NCBI GenBank assembly: GCA_033439255.1
Contig: CM065884.1
Coordinates: forward strand, 2,170,001-2,234,000
Reading direction: 5' to 3'
Length of the DNA: 64,000 nt
From: Hericium rajendrae
Taxonomy: Eukaryota; Basidiomycota; Agaricomycetes; Russulales; Hericiaceae
The translations under genes and the position numbers were made by a program. Numbering within the stretch: position 1 is the first letter of the stretch; each line of letters starts with the position of its first letter. The notes below the pieces were generated by a model that worked only from the letters and a program-made list of their open reading frames with translations, was not told the DNA's origin and ran no database searches. Below are positions 1 to 10,901 of the stretch, piece by piece.

Positions 1-1491
1 CAAAGGTGAAGGGAGTACACAATGTACAAACCATCTACGCTGGCTCATTTGCCCACCATATTCTGTGTTTTTATCTACTTGCTCACCTGCCTACATGCTT
101 GCTTGTCAGCTTAAATGCTTGCTCACTTGTCTATTGCTTACTCACCCACCCACAGCTACTGTGAGAATGTTGCTGCAACTCTAGCACCAAGGATCCAACT
201 GCCCATGCCCACACATGAGTACAGGGGTTAACTAGTGCATAGTGTGCTCTGCATCTGTGTCCACTGCAGCACTACAGCACAGGTCTGCTGCTTGTGTGAT
301 AGCATGAAGTGCAGCATCTATTGGCAGGAAGACCTGTATGATCTCATATGCACCAAATTCTACACTTACTAGCAACCAAGTTTGATGTGAGCTTGATAGC
401 AGATACTGAATGTCAAAAAAAGCTGTTGAAAAGTAGTGTCAGTTGGCGAGAAAGCATGCTGCAACGCTGTAATGAGTGTGGGTTGAGATAAACAACACTG
501 ATGCTGCTTGGTTTGTAGATTGTTGGAGCTTCAAATGGGTTCATTTATTATTTACTTTAAAGTATTTCTACGGAAACATAGCCAGTACATCATTACTCTG
601 GACAGATGTTTTCAAGGTTTCCTTTTGAGTATTTTGACTTGGGAGTAGAAAGTCAAAGACTTACCAACACTCTACATCTATACACACAGACATGTTTGTG
701 GTGCCCTTGTCATCTGTTGGGGTTGAATGGCTGAGTAGGAGTACTTGTATCCATATAGTATTCATGTATTTCTTTGTTATAACATTAAATGCAGACACTG
801 TAAGGAATCACACTTTATAATATCTATGATCACACAGGCTGAGCAGAATCTACTATACCTAATGAGTGTAAGATGGATTGCACAGGTGTAGTGTGGATGT
901 AGATACAAAAAGGTAAAGTGACAGGCACCCTGATTGGTGCCCATAAGTCTGTATACAAATATGTACAAACAAGCTCATAGGTGCATGGTCCAGTCCTGTC
1001 CGATCTGAGTCACATTAACACATTCTAAGTCATGTTGACAATCACATGCATGCAATGTTATTAAACAGCCATAAGGCACTGCCTTATAGACATATTGCCA
1101 CTTTTATAGACTGCCATCGCATTATGTGGACAGCAAACATGTTATACCAAGTCCCATCTGATTACACTCCTATCTGGCCCTCAATGTGATTTTGATGTTG
1201 GGACTCCAGCACCAGTTCGACCTCGAAGAGAGGGTCAGATCAATGGAATTCTAAAGCGATGTCAAAATTAGGTCGGTGCTTTCTGACCTGCTTTTGACAT
1301 TGCTGAACTGCTTAGTCAGAGTATTGAGCATTCCAAAATATTATCATTTGTTCTGCTGCCAGCTTCAAAATGGGGTTTCAGGATACAATACTTCCATTGA
1401 ATTCATACTGGTATAGAGTACAAGTAAAGAAAGAGGATGCTGTGGGCTACAGTGTCCAATCGCATCGAGAGAATATCTACAGATGAACGGA
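1..1491. other. AT-rich stretch, no gene seen
   Basis: No reading frame here has a recognisable domain, and I see no tRNA or terminal repeats. The first 180 bases are a loose repetition of cttgctcac/ctgcct-type words, which looks like decayed repeat DNA. Low coding density and base composition match the repeat-rich flank rather than the host gene island further right. Confidence 0.5.
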
Positions 1492-1496
1492 CTACT

Positions 1497-1878
1497 TGTC
1501 ATGAATCGCCCATTGGTCTTCTTCATTCCCTTTGTTCCCTATATGGACACTCCCTTGTTATGTCCCCTTGTTCCCTGTTAGGATATCCCTTGTTCCCCTT
1601 TAGGATATCCCTTGTTCCCCTTTGGGACATCCCTTGTTCCCCTTCCCCTTGTTCCCCTTTCAGGATATCCCTTGTTCCCCTTTGGGCTATCCTTCCAGTA
1701 TATATAGGGCTACCTTTCTGACTGGCTTCCTCAGTTTGTCCACTTGACTCTCCAGTCCCATTGTACCCTAGACATTCTCAGCCTGTCTCTACTCTCTATG
1801 ACATCCTCTGCTCTTTGATCCTTGATCCTTTGGGGTGACTTGGATGGCTTCACTGTTCCCCTGAACCCAGTCTTGACA
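1497..1878 (+). repeat. Solo LTR (Ty3/Gypsy-like) with CTACT target duplication
   Basis: The segment starts TGTCATGAATCGC and ends CTTGACA, and is bracketed by CTACT at 1492-1496 and 1879-1883, a perfect 5-bp target duplication. Both termini resemble those of the Gypsy LTR at 49504 (TGTCACGGATCGC ... CTTGACA), so it is probably a relative of that family. About 1556-1691 holds a tandem array of a 22-24-bp unit built on CCCTTGTTCCCCTTT. A TATA-like stretch (about 1700-1707) follows. No internal coding region is attached, so this is a solo LTR left by LTR-LTR recombination. It is a fossil. Confidence 0.75.
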
Positions 1879-1940
1879 CTACTGCATTACCACTGACAGC
1901 TCGCAACCGAATCCTTCGCAGCACCGCACGATGCAGACAC

Positions 1941-2270
1941 ACATATATAAGTGAATGCAATCCTCCCAATGTGTTTTCCTTCGCTTTAGAGCATGTGACC
2001 GATGTGCATCATGCCAACTTCCTTTTTGGGTTGCTTTGCCTTCTCCTCTGCCTCGGGGACTCCTTGGGTGAAGACTTGGACACATTTCTTCATCCATTTT
2101 AGTGGTAACAAAGTCAGGAAAAATAGGAGTAATTAGGGGAGAGATGAATTCATTCCAATGTAATGACTTTGTAGATGAATTGAGCAGTATAACCCATTAC
2201 TTCATGCTAAATAGTGGAACTTGTGAATTTAAAGAGCCAACCCACTTCTCCAGTAGCTAAAGGCATATCT
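1941..2270 (+). repeat. Left arm of a 330-bp inverted repeat
   Basis: This segment matches the reverse complement of 2453-2780 over its whole length, with scattered mostly transition differences (estimated just above 90% identity by eye). The arms are separated by about 180 bp. The left arm carries more T and A where the right arm has C and G. The pair could be a foldback element or two copies of one short repeat in opposite orientation. I found no clear target duplication. Confidence 0.8.
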
Positions 2271-2452
2271 GGTTCCTACAGTTGAGATAGGAGGGTGAGT
2301 ACACCTGCTTTCTGGAATATCTTGGTTGCCAGGCAGACTTACTCACCATATGTAGGCCTATGGAGTATGTTTTCATCTATGTGACATGGGATGAGGGGGC
2401 AGATGGGGAGATTTTGCACTACAAAGTCCATTACAGCTTATTTTACACACTA

Positions 2453-2780
2453 AGATGTGCCTTTAGCTACTGGGGAAGTGGGTTGGCTCTCTAAATTCAC
2501 AAGTCCCACTATTTAGCATGAAGTAATGGGTTATACTGCTCAATTCATCTACACAGTCATTACATTAGAATGAATTCATCTCTCCCCTAATTACTCCTAT
2601 TTTTCCTGACTTTGTTACCACTGAAATGGGTAAAGAAATGTGTCCAAGTCTTCGCCCGAGGAGTCCCCGAGGCGGGGAAGGTGAAGCAACCCAAAAAGGA
2701 AGTTGGCATGACGCGCGACGGTCACGTGCTCTAAAGCAAAGAAAAACGTGTTGGGAGGATTGCATTCACTCACATATATA
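2453..2780 (-). repeat. Right arm of the 330-bp inverted repeat
   Basis: It is the inverted partner of 1941-2270. The matching runs include the segment reading CCTCGGGGACTCCT and the long AT-rich part ending in GGGTTATACTGCTC. A transcript across both arms would fold into a hairpin with a stem of about 330 bp and a loop of 182 bases. The region 2781-3809 to its right, about 1 kb, contains nothing I recognise. Confidence 0.8.
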
Positions 2781-3809
2781 TGGAGTATGGGCGCAGATGT
2801 GACGCATGCCCTGACATCCCAGCCATACACTGCAACAATGTGTCGAGACAGGGCGATGTGCACGTACAATCTGAACCTTGGCAAATTGTATCCCTTGGCA
2901 GTGTAGGCATGCGTCGTGGCTCTAATGAGTCCCATGTGTTGAGTTCCTAATTAGAGGGCCAGTCAGAGGACTACGAAAGAGGCCCACCTAGGTGTGGGCA
3001 TCACCTTCAAGTGGATGTTGGTCACATATAAGAGGTTGGACTTGAGTGGCTCACGGTCTGGGCATACAGTAAACCTGGAGGGTACAGCTGTGTCAGTAGC
3101 AAGAAAATGTAATAGAAATGTACTAGCAGATGATATCGAGGAGTAGAGAGTGAAAGCTAAGTGGTGACTGGTGAAGTTGAAGTGCAAGTCGAAAGTCGAG
3201 AAATTTAGCTAAGTCGAAACTGACCTAATTTGCTCGGAGTTGATCAGACCAAGCTCAAAATGACGTTGAAGATCAAACATAGATTGGGATCGACATCGCG
3301 TACATGAAATTTGCATATGGAACAACAAGCAACATCGGGTAGGCCTTGGGGCCGGCATAGACGCAACCTACGAGGCTACGACATCGAATGGACATCAAAT
3401 ATGATGCGGTTTCTATGTTGGCGCCGAGGCTGATCTGATGCTGCTCTAAAACTATGTTGATTTGACCTCCGAGCTTAGACGGCAGTGTAGATGGATGGAT
3501 TGGTCAAAATGCAGACCTCTCATCCAGTTTTCAGACGTCTTCAGCCAAAAGTCATATGGACCAATTAGCCTTGCCAATGATTACACCTGGGTGATGTTAA
3601 GATGCTAGCACCGACCGACAAAACAGGTAGCCAGTTTTTTGTCAAGTAGACTTTAACAATTCTCAAGTTCTAAAGTAAGTGATTTCGAGGGTACGAACAA
3701 TGTCAAAAGGAATAATCGTAAGAAAATTGTAGCGTAAGGAGTTGAAAAGAAAATCATTAAAGTAAGAAGTAAATCATAAGGTAAGGAGCCTGGAAAGGAG
3801 TGCTATGGA
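2781..3809. other. Intergenic, nothing recognised
   Basis: There is no long open frame with domain similarity, no terminal repeats and no RNA gene. The end nearest 3800 is probably the 3' untranslated region of the minus-strand gene that stops at 3810. The right half has AAGTAAG/GTAAGGAG-type purine-rich words typical of decayed or non-coding fungal DNA. Confidence 0.4.
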
Positions 3810-4512
3810 TCAAGGTTGGAAAGTATCATCGAAGTCGGCAGGAGCAGGAATATCAAAATCATATGCAGGCATATCCAAAGCATCAGGAGGAAAGTCAAAA
3901 GTCTTTAAAATATCAATTAGGGATGGAGTGAAAAGAGGGAGATTATTCACACTGGGATTGCTGCCAGACATTGGCCCAGACATTGGCGATGTGGGTAAGG
4001 TAAAGTGCGTATTGGATCCTGATGCACTGGTGGTAGCGGTGCTGAGATTAGTTTGGCCCCACCCGGTGTGTTCGCCTTCATGATCCATATTGCCTTCCGC
4101 TGGACCGGTGCTAGAACTGCTAAAGTCGAAGTAGAAAAAGCCATCATCGTGGATGGATGCATCTAAAATAAAGGCCTGAGTAAGATTGGACATTGTCGAA
4201 AGGCCTTGCGCCATGAAATCTGGATTCTGTTCTGGAATAACGTCGAGTTTATGGGCTTGAACGTGCGCTGCAGATGCCTTTGTGGGGCTTTCAAGTGATA
4301 GATTTAGAAGGCTTGACGTTGCATCTCTTGTAAGACCGTGAAGAGATGCCTTAGCTGTAACAAGCATAGATGCTAGGATCAGTTCTATGTTATCTCTATT
4401 CAAGCGCAAGATATATCTCACCTTTTCCTTTTCCTTTTCCTTTTTGCTGTGCCATTATGTCGTCTCTCCGAGATGTAATCCCAGGTTGAACACCACCCGT
4501 CAAAAAGTTGTT
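3810..4512 (-). pseudogene. C-terminal part of zinc-ribbon protein gene, cut off by transposon
   Basis: This is the downstream end of the gene that starts at 12397. On the minus strand the first piece (4512 to about 4430) reads NFLTGGVQPGITSRRDD then a Lys-Gly repeat (KGKGKGK) encoded by a CCTTTT hexamer array. A GTGAGA donor follows, then a last exon rich in Ser, Thr, Pro and acidic residues that ends FDDTFQP-stop. Acidic, low-complexity tails of this type are common in nuclear factors, but no domain is recognised. The Plavaka-like element at 4513-10901 sits exactly in the exon. The reading phase of this piece agrees with that at 10902, so the gene was probably open before the insertion. Its function is unknown. 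Confidence 0.6.
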
Positions 4513-4534
4513 CATCTGGAAAATTGGAATTTTA

Positions 4535-4790
4535 CATAGCATAGTATTAGATTATGTGGTCTATTGTCATGCTATATAACCTATATAGCTATCTTTTAGT
4601 TATATAGAGCTATATACACTATCATAGGTGTCATAGCATTGACTATGAGCTATGTAAGCTATATACTGCTAGCATACAGCTATGTAAGCTATATAAGCCA
4701 GCACAATGTCTATGATGTCTATATCATCTACATAACACTATATGACATCTATGTATGCTATGTTAAGTATGTGCTTGATCATAGGTGATA
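4535..4790. repeat. Left subterminal repeats of the Plavaka-like element
   Basis: CATAGC, CTATATAG, AGCTATGTAAGC and similar words recur roughly every 10-25 bases on both strands just inside the left end. Subterminal arrays are where CACTA-family transposases bind. The same word family is found inside the right end and in both ends of the element at 49636-52577. Confidence 0.7.
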
Positions 4791-4839
4791 TTGAGTCTGG
4801 ACATTATGAGCATTGAAAAATCCTTATAGGAGTCATATT

Positions 4840-7800
4840 TTAATAAATAGATTGGTATGTATGTTTGTCTACAAAATTATTTACAAAGAAGTGTTTGCAT
4901 CGATCAAGTACATTGTCTGATGTCCATGCTCTATTTACTCTATCGCCAAAGTCAGGAATCAGCTGACAGCTTCTTTTAATATCAGTGACTTCCACAATTG
5001 AAACATCTGCAAGACGACCCTTCAAAGGTGTAACATGATACATCTGATGATGTGCGTTTTTTGTAGTAAAGGGACTGTACCACTCAATATAAGCCAGATG
5101 ACCGGGGGGTTCCACATCTCTATCACCGAATATCATCTGATCAAAGGCACTTGGAAGGCGAAAAATAACACGTAGCCGACCCACTCGAAGACCTAAAAAC
5201 GAGTGTAAGTATCTGTGAAACTTCGCATATTAAAAACGTACCAGTCACGCCTGTTTCTTCTGCATCATCTCCAACCGTTACCAAGACCGTATCAAACTGA
5301 GCAGCCTTGTTTCCATTGGATGGAATTGCCACGGCCGTATCCATAATGGAAGGAGCATCATCAAGCTGTAAATGCTTTAGTCGGAACTTGACACGGTCCC
5401 AGACTTCGATATGATTGAAGGGGATAATAATGGGATCTTGCCGCTGTTGACGAGCAGAAATGCGACAGTATCCGCATATGAAATTCTGCAAAGCGTGTGA
5501 GAAATGCTTGGCCCCATAGTTGATAATAAGCCGAGTGAAGAGAACCGAGCGATAATTTGGCCGCTTTGCAACAACGTGTCCCAGTTGGTCTTTGCATGGC
5601 AGGCGCAGCGGAGGAAGGGTGTTCTGGCGCCAATGGACATGAATCTCAAATTTGGCAACATGCTCACGGCGATCGAGCCACGAGAGCATTTGCTGCAGAA
5701 AATCCTTCTTATTTGTCGCCCGGTAAGCATCCTTCGCGAAGTCAATATGCAGCCGCTCCGTGGCTTCTGTGTTGCAGTTGTCAGTCGTGCCAATTTGTCG
5801 TATCGAGTCAACATAGTGCTGCAATGCATGAAGCTTCGGGAGATTGAAATGTCCAACTAATACGAGGAAAGAAATAACAATCAGTAAGACGAAACCAAAA
5901 GCGACAGGTACACTTACGAGCACGAGCCTCCAAGTCGAGAAATATTTTCTTGTCTTTGTGAAATTCATCCAACGCAGCCTGTAGGTACCCCAGTGTTGCG
6001 TCGGAGTGGCTCTCGTACAACGCTAGATGCAGAAAATCAAGCAGCGCCCGAGTTGCACGAATCGCACTCTCAGGGGCCTTTCCCATGATGCACCCCAATA
6101 ACTGCTTTCCGATCTCTTTGTGCTCGCCACCAGAGACCCGCGTGAGGCAATTAATTCTGTTCATAAACGAACGTACTCCATGTACACGTGGCAGGCGCAT
6201 GAACCTTGCATCAAGTTTGGCCACGCCGATGATGGATGTCACCCACGCAACGAGGTACTTGATGAGGCCCTGGAGTAACTGGTGAAGTATGTCGGGGCTG
6301 ATCGTATTGTGGATATTGCAATATTTGAAGTCCATCCAGAACGGCTCGAGAACGTGAGTGATGCCGGCCATCTTGAGTACCGCTTCTTGACGTACCGTGG
6401 TAGGCTGCTGCGCAGCATGGCGGATGGTCTTGAGCGTCGCATCTTGCTTCCGCGGTCTCCAATTAAGCCCGTGCTTTTCGAATTCGGTCTCCACCGCATG
6501 GCACTTTGGACACTGCGAGTTCAAGCGTGTGCATGCAACGAGCGACTGCTCAGGGTAATCCGCAACATAGACAGCGATAATGGGGTAACATCGGCGAACC
6601 GCACCGTCGCCACTCATCAGCTCCACACCATGTTCTTCGGGACCCTTGAGCGACTGCGTAATCACAGTAAGAGCTGCATGGAAGAGTCGTGCGTGCACGG
6701 TGCATGCAACCTCGTCACTGAAGCCAGCCAAATTGGGGGTGGGGAGGTATCCAACGAGCACTTGCGCGTGAAGAGATGGCTTGCGGCGTATGTGCTTTGC
6801 AATGTTGCCAATCGAGGCATACATTGGGTACGCGGTATGCTCTCCATTGAATGTCGTCAGTTGGGTTTTATCGGAGCTGACTATGATGGGAACGACTGTT
6901 GCGCCATCCGGTAACTTTGCCTGATCATGGCAGATAATGATCAGCTACGAAATATAATCAAATAAGATGTGACGACATACCTGGGTTTCCCACCACCAGT
7001 CGCCGGTATTCATCTCATTAAAAATTTGTTGGTCCTTCGCGTCATCACTATATTGTTTCTCGGGTACGAAGGACATGTAATCCGTAAATGCTGGGTTGCT
7101 GTAGAGAGACTTGACACAATCTAAGGCATCGCGGAAGAAGAAATCGGTTGAGACACTGCCCGCAGTGTTATGCTGAACGTGAACGGGGACTGTCTTCCAA
7201 GCCGCGCCACCCGGCAACTCATTGATGGTCTGTCTGAGCGACCGCGAATCGTGGTAGGACAGACCGAGCTTTTCGCAGACCTGAATTGAGAGATTAACAT
7301 TTAGATCACAGAAAACTAAACAATTCCTTACCCCCGGTATCGCCAAGAGCCTTGTGAATGCGCTCTGGCTCACATTCTCTTCTTGGGACCACTTCGCAAG
7401 CTCCCAATCCAGGCGATTGTCGAATGGGTGGTAGGGATTCTCCATGGGCACCGTAGTTGCTTGATAAGCTGATCTGACATCCGCATCGTAGCGGAGGACT
7501 TTGGCAGCGCCTTTATACGGGACCGAGTCATGCTCATCTACGATGCCAGCTTCTGCAGCGTCCGCAGGTGTCCCTCGAGATTGCGTCCCGAAGGGGTTGG
7601 GTGACTGTGGGGGTGACGCAGCGGACGCAGGCGGTGTGGAACGGGGATTCTGTTCGTCGTCGTAGATAACAAACACTTCATTGTCGATATCGATGTGAAG
7701 ATCATCATCCGCGGGCATTGGAGGGTCCTCTTCCTGGTCTGAGTCTGCGAGATAGTTCCGAAGAGGACCGGGAGCTGCATCGTCTTGAAGACGAAGAACC

Positions 7801-7895
7801 CATTTACAATCTGCAGCCTGTTTCTGATGGGCGCGCCGACCTTTGACGGTGGTAAATGATCGCTGGCAGCCGATGCACTCGAGTTGACTGTCCAT
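4840..7895 (-). CDS. Plavaka transposase
   Basis: This is the transposase that would cut and paste this element and its non-autonomous relatives in the nucleus. The product starts with a zinc-finger-like motif at residues 8-31 (C-x2-C-x12-H-x7-C, in CIGCQRSFTTVKGRRAHQKQ), which is the usual N-terminus of the agaricomycete Plavaka family. A Pro/Ser-rich linker follows, then the long conserved body with FWMDF..CNIHNTISPDILHQLLQG and the C-terminal block EATERLHIDFAKDAYRATNK (DUF6830-like). Splicing is consistent: for example a GTACGT donor and TTTAG acceptor join TGVTG to LRVGR near 5240. It ends HTYQSIY-stop at 4840. The start at 7895 was chosen because the zinc finger begins 7 residues later. 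It looks intact across about seven exons. Catalytic residues were not assigned. Confidence 0.85.
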
Positions 7896-8146
7896 AGATA
7901 TGGTGAAGAATGAGATAATGCGTGTTGGACTGCAAAATAAGGGTGTATGGTTAGCAAATTACAGACACACCGGATGGAGCCACAGAAGCTGTGAAGCACC
8001 CCACAAAGTCAAACAACAGGGCATGGCACCACGCTTTTGACGCGTCGTCCTCTCAGCATCACTACCACTCTCATTCGTTCTTTCTTCAGACAGTCACTCG
8101 TATTCGATTAATACTCACTCATTCAACTACCTGATACCGTATCCTC
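7896..8146. promoter_or_regulatory. Shared divergent promoter of the two transposon genes
   Basis: The transposase start (7895, minus) and the DUF6532-like start (8147, plus) face away from each other across 251 bp. Any promoter elements for both genes must lie here unless they extend into the coding sequences. CT-rich runs and ATTCATT/ACTCACTC words precede the plus-strand start. I see no convincing TATA box. The layout implies joint expression of both transposon proteins. Confidence 0.5.
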
Positions 8147-10325
8147 ATGTCGCCTAACAACTCAGCTTCGACACTCCTTGCTGGCTTAGATTCATTGAGT
8201 CCTGGCCAGCTGGAAAAGGTGATTGCTCAGAGCCGCAAGACACTGAAAGCCCAGCAGACACGCGGTACGTACCAGAACCTATACGCAATCCACTGTCATC
8301 GCTGACACTACCAACAGAATCTCGCGCTGAAGCTGTCGCCGAGAAGCGTATGGCGGCCGAAGATGAGGAAGAGTTTCGTCGACAAGAATTAGAGGAGGCC
8401 GAGGATGATCCCGAGGCCAATGCCGACGAAGTTGACAGCCTTAGGAAAAGGAAGGCGCCATCCAAGAGTTCTAAAGGGAGACAACAGGGAAAATGTGAGT
8501 CTTTACATGTTATATCACTCACTGGGATGGCATATACGGACCTGTCGCGTACCTATTGTCATCTGCTGGCGCCTCGTGAAATGGGCTCGTCGCCGGATGG
8601 ATGGTGGCGATCGCTCGTTGGTGGCGACCGACCTATCTCCGTTGACTGTAAGGGTACGTTCGTCAGTGCTGACAACTTCACCAATCTCGATACTCACCTC
8701 TATCCTCCGTAGCTTTGCCCTGTCAACGTCGACGCGCAGTGGCCATCGTACTTGCCCTGTCAGTGCTGCGTTGCAGGCGCTGTCGATAGTGTCGCCCACC
8801 GTCGTTGATATGGTGACGTGACGTGACGTGATGCTGGGCATTGACGCGTCAGCGGCTTAGCTTTGCGCACGTCAATGCCTGGTAGCGAACGACTTGATCT
8901 ACCCAGTGTCTATGTCCTATCCTCGTAGTTCTCATAGATCTCTTTATTGACACACTTGGCCGGCAGATTGGCAACAGTCGGACGAAGACCGCAGCTCAGG
9001 CGAGGAGATAGAGCTTCCTAAGAAGAAAGCCCGAGGGCCTCAGGTGAGCCTCGTTTCGTCCCTCGTTCTTATATAACTTAATCATCTCTTTTGTAGATCA
9101 TTGTCGGGCCTCCGATGGCCATCCCACAGAAGCTCGTTCGTCGTCGTGGACAACATGCTCGTTCGGCCTCAACAGCCAGCAGCATCACGGCTGTCTCTTC
9201 CCCCTCTCGGCCCCCGCCAGCCTCATCCGACCCACCTAGCACGCCTGATCATGCATCTGGTCCTGCTGTGGCACGGGCGTTCACGCCTTACGCAGCTAAC
9301 CACTCTGCTTACTCGACACAGGGGAAACAGTCACCCTCGTCGAAGGCCTTGCTTTACACGGCCTACCATCACTTTCGACTCAAGGTTGCCCTTGAGCAGG
9401 CATTCCCCGAAGAAGTGCTTCGAATTCAGATGGCGAAGGCAAGTTTTATCGAAGCCTGCCAGGAGGACAAGATCTTGAGATGGTTGGCACGGTTCAAGGC
9501 CGACCCCGTATACTCTAAGCGGATGTCGGACTCGGTAAGTCTCTTTTCCTCTTTAATATCCCAAACTCACAGCGTTCAATGCATTATTTTAGGTGGCTGA
9601 ACGTGCTTCGCAGCTGCGTGGCGAAGTCAAAACAAAGGCCCAAAATCTGGTTGCAGCACAGTATGGGCTTGCTGTGCTGTCGGTAGAGGCCACGAAGGCA
9701 GAGATCCTGCGATTGACCACGCGTGGTACATTTTATTTTTTGGATACCAAAGAGGTGCGTTGTATTCATATTATTATGCTACATGGACCTAACTATCTTA
9801 TAGCGCAAGGGCATGTTCGAAAACACAATGCTGGCGATGGTCATTGCGGATCAATGGTTCAAGCGCAAGTCCGCAGAGGGCGCTGGCAAATACAGTCGCC
9901 ATTTCAATCCGTGCCCAATTCCACTCATTGCTCTTGTCGTCACTGCAGTAAGTACCTTTGTTTCTTATGGTGTATTATCCTGACATGGTTGTAGATTGAA
10001 TGCGCTTTGCTTGATTATGATAGTGGGGTATATTCTCCAATCGGCAATCCGTTCACTACACAGGATTATGTTGATGTCTACCGGAAGCACATAGGTGGCC
10101 TCGAGAAGTATCAGAAGAAGGCGCCAGTACAGTTTGCTCAGATGCAGACCAAGTTATGGACTGATGCATGGTATGTTTTATTCTTTCACTCGACATTTAT
10201 CTTATGTCTTATTTAGGAGGATTGCTGGTCGGGCTCCGCCTAAAGCTGATCATGGTGCTTGTGACCTTGACGATGATGATTTTGCAGATATGGTGGAGAA
10301 TGAAGTCAATGCGGGCCTGATTTAG
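8147..10325 (+). CDS. DUF6532-like protein carried by the Plavaka-like element
   Basis: This is a transposon-borne protein of unknown function. The N-terminus (MSPNNSASTLLAGLDSLSPG) leads into a charged coiled-coil-like stretch (EAVAEKRMAAEDEEEFRRQE), then basic and Ser/Pro-rich linkers (KKKARGP, RRRGQHARS). The C-terminal 250 residues have the pattern I associate with the agaricomycete DUF6532 family: AYHHFRLKVALEQAFPEEV, then HFNPCPIPLIALVVTAIECA and YVDVYRKHIGGL. It ends in an acidic tail DDDDFADMVENE. About eight exons are seen, all with GT/AG introns. One intron (8498-8967) is about 470 bp, unusually long here, and contains a GTGAC tandem repeat. No stops interrupt the exons. Its position inside the terminal repeats suggests a role in transposition or DNA binding, which is inference. 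Confidence 0.7.
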
Positions 10326-10669
10326 AATTGTTTTCTTTTATGTTTGCTCCTATTGCCTTCATACCTGCTGTGATCTTGGACTTGTTATCCTACTAGCTTG
10401 CTTGCCTTTTGGCTAATATTAAATCTTGATTGCATGATCTGCTCTGATATCTATTGAAGGATTCTGCTGGCTAAAGATTTTATAGCAGATCTATTTCTGC
10501 CAGGTATATGTAGAAAGTTAAGATTCTTATGATGAAGCTAGGCTATAAAAATCTTACAGTATAATGTAGGATCTGTAGACTAAATAATACAAATACTAAA
10601 GATAGACATGACAGTTGAGACAGAGATGATATAGGTGATAACTCAAGTGAGATATTATATTTTTGATCA
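10326..10669. other. 3' untranslated region and spacer in the transposon
   Basis: This is AT-rich sequence after the DUF6532-like stop codon, with no further open frame. It leads into the right subterminal repeats. Confidence 0.4.
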
Positions 10670-10885
10670 CTAACATAGTTATGGTAAGTCACCTAGCCAT
10701 CATTACTAGGTCTGCTATCATAGCTTCATAAGTGACACTTATAGATATGATAGCACTACATAACAACTTCCCTAGGCTACATAGCACTACATAGTACCCC
10801 ACTATAGCTATGTAAGGCCCGTAGAAATAGACGTTGCTATGGGCCTAGGAAATCTATGTAGAACTTATAGGGCTATGTACCACCT
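10670..10885. repeat. Right subterminal repeats of the Plavaka-like element
   Basis: CATAG, CTATGTAAG, ATAGCAC and CTACATAG words recur densely in both orientations. The block CCTAGGAAA followed by CTATGTAG and then the terminal TTTCCCAGATG resembles the right end of the element at 49636-52577, which has CCTAGGAAAGCTATATAG and TTTCTCAGATG. Confidence 0.7.
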
Positions 10886-10901
10886 ACACGTTTCCCAGAT
10901 G

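Larger units (their letters stand above)
4513..10901 (-). mobile_element. Plavaka-like (CACTA-related) DNA transposon, apparently complete
   Basis: The left end begins CATCTGGAAAATTGG and the right end, read inward, begins CATCTGGGAAACG, giving short imperfect terminal inverted repeats. TT at 4511-4512 and 10902-10903 is a 2-bp target duplication. Inside lie two divergent genes, a Plavaka transposase (minus, 4840-7895) and a DUF6532-like protein (plus, 8147-10325), sharing a 250-bp intergenic region. Both ends carry dense CTATGTAG/CATAG subterminal repeats, as CACTA-type elements do. Total length is 6,389 bp. No stop or frameshift is evident in either gene, so the copy may be young. The 2.9-kb element at 49636 has matching ends. 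Confidence 0.85.
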
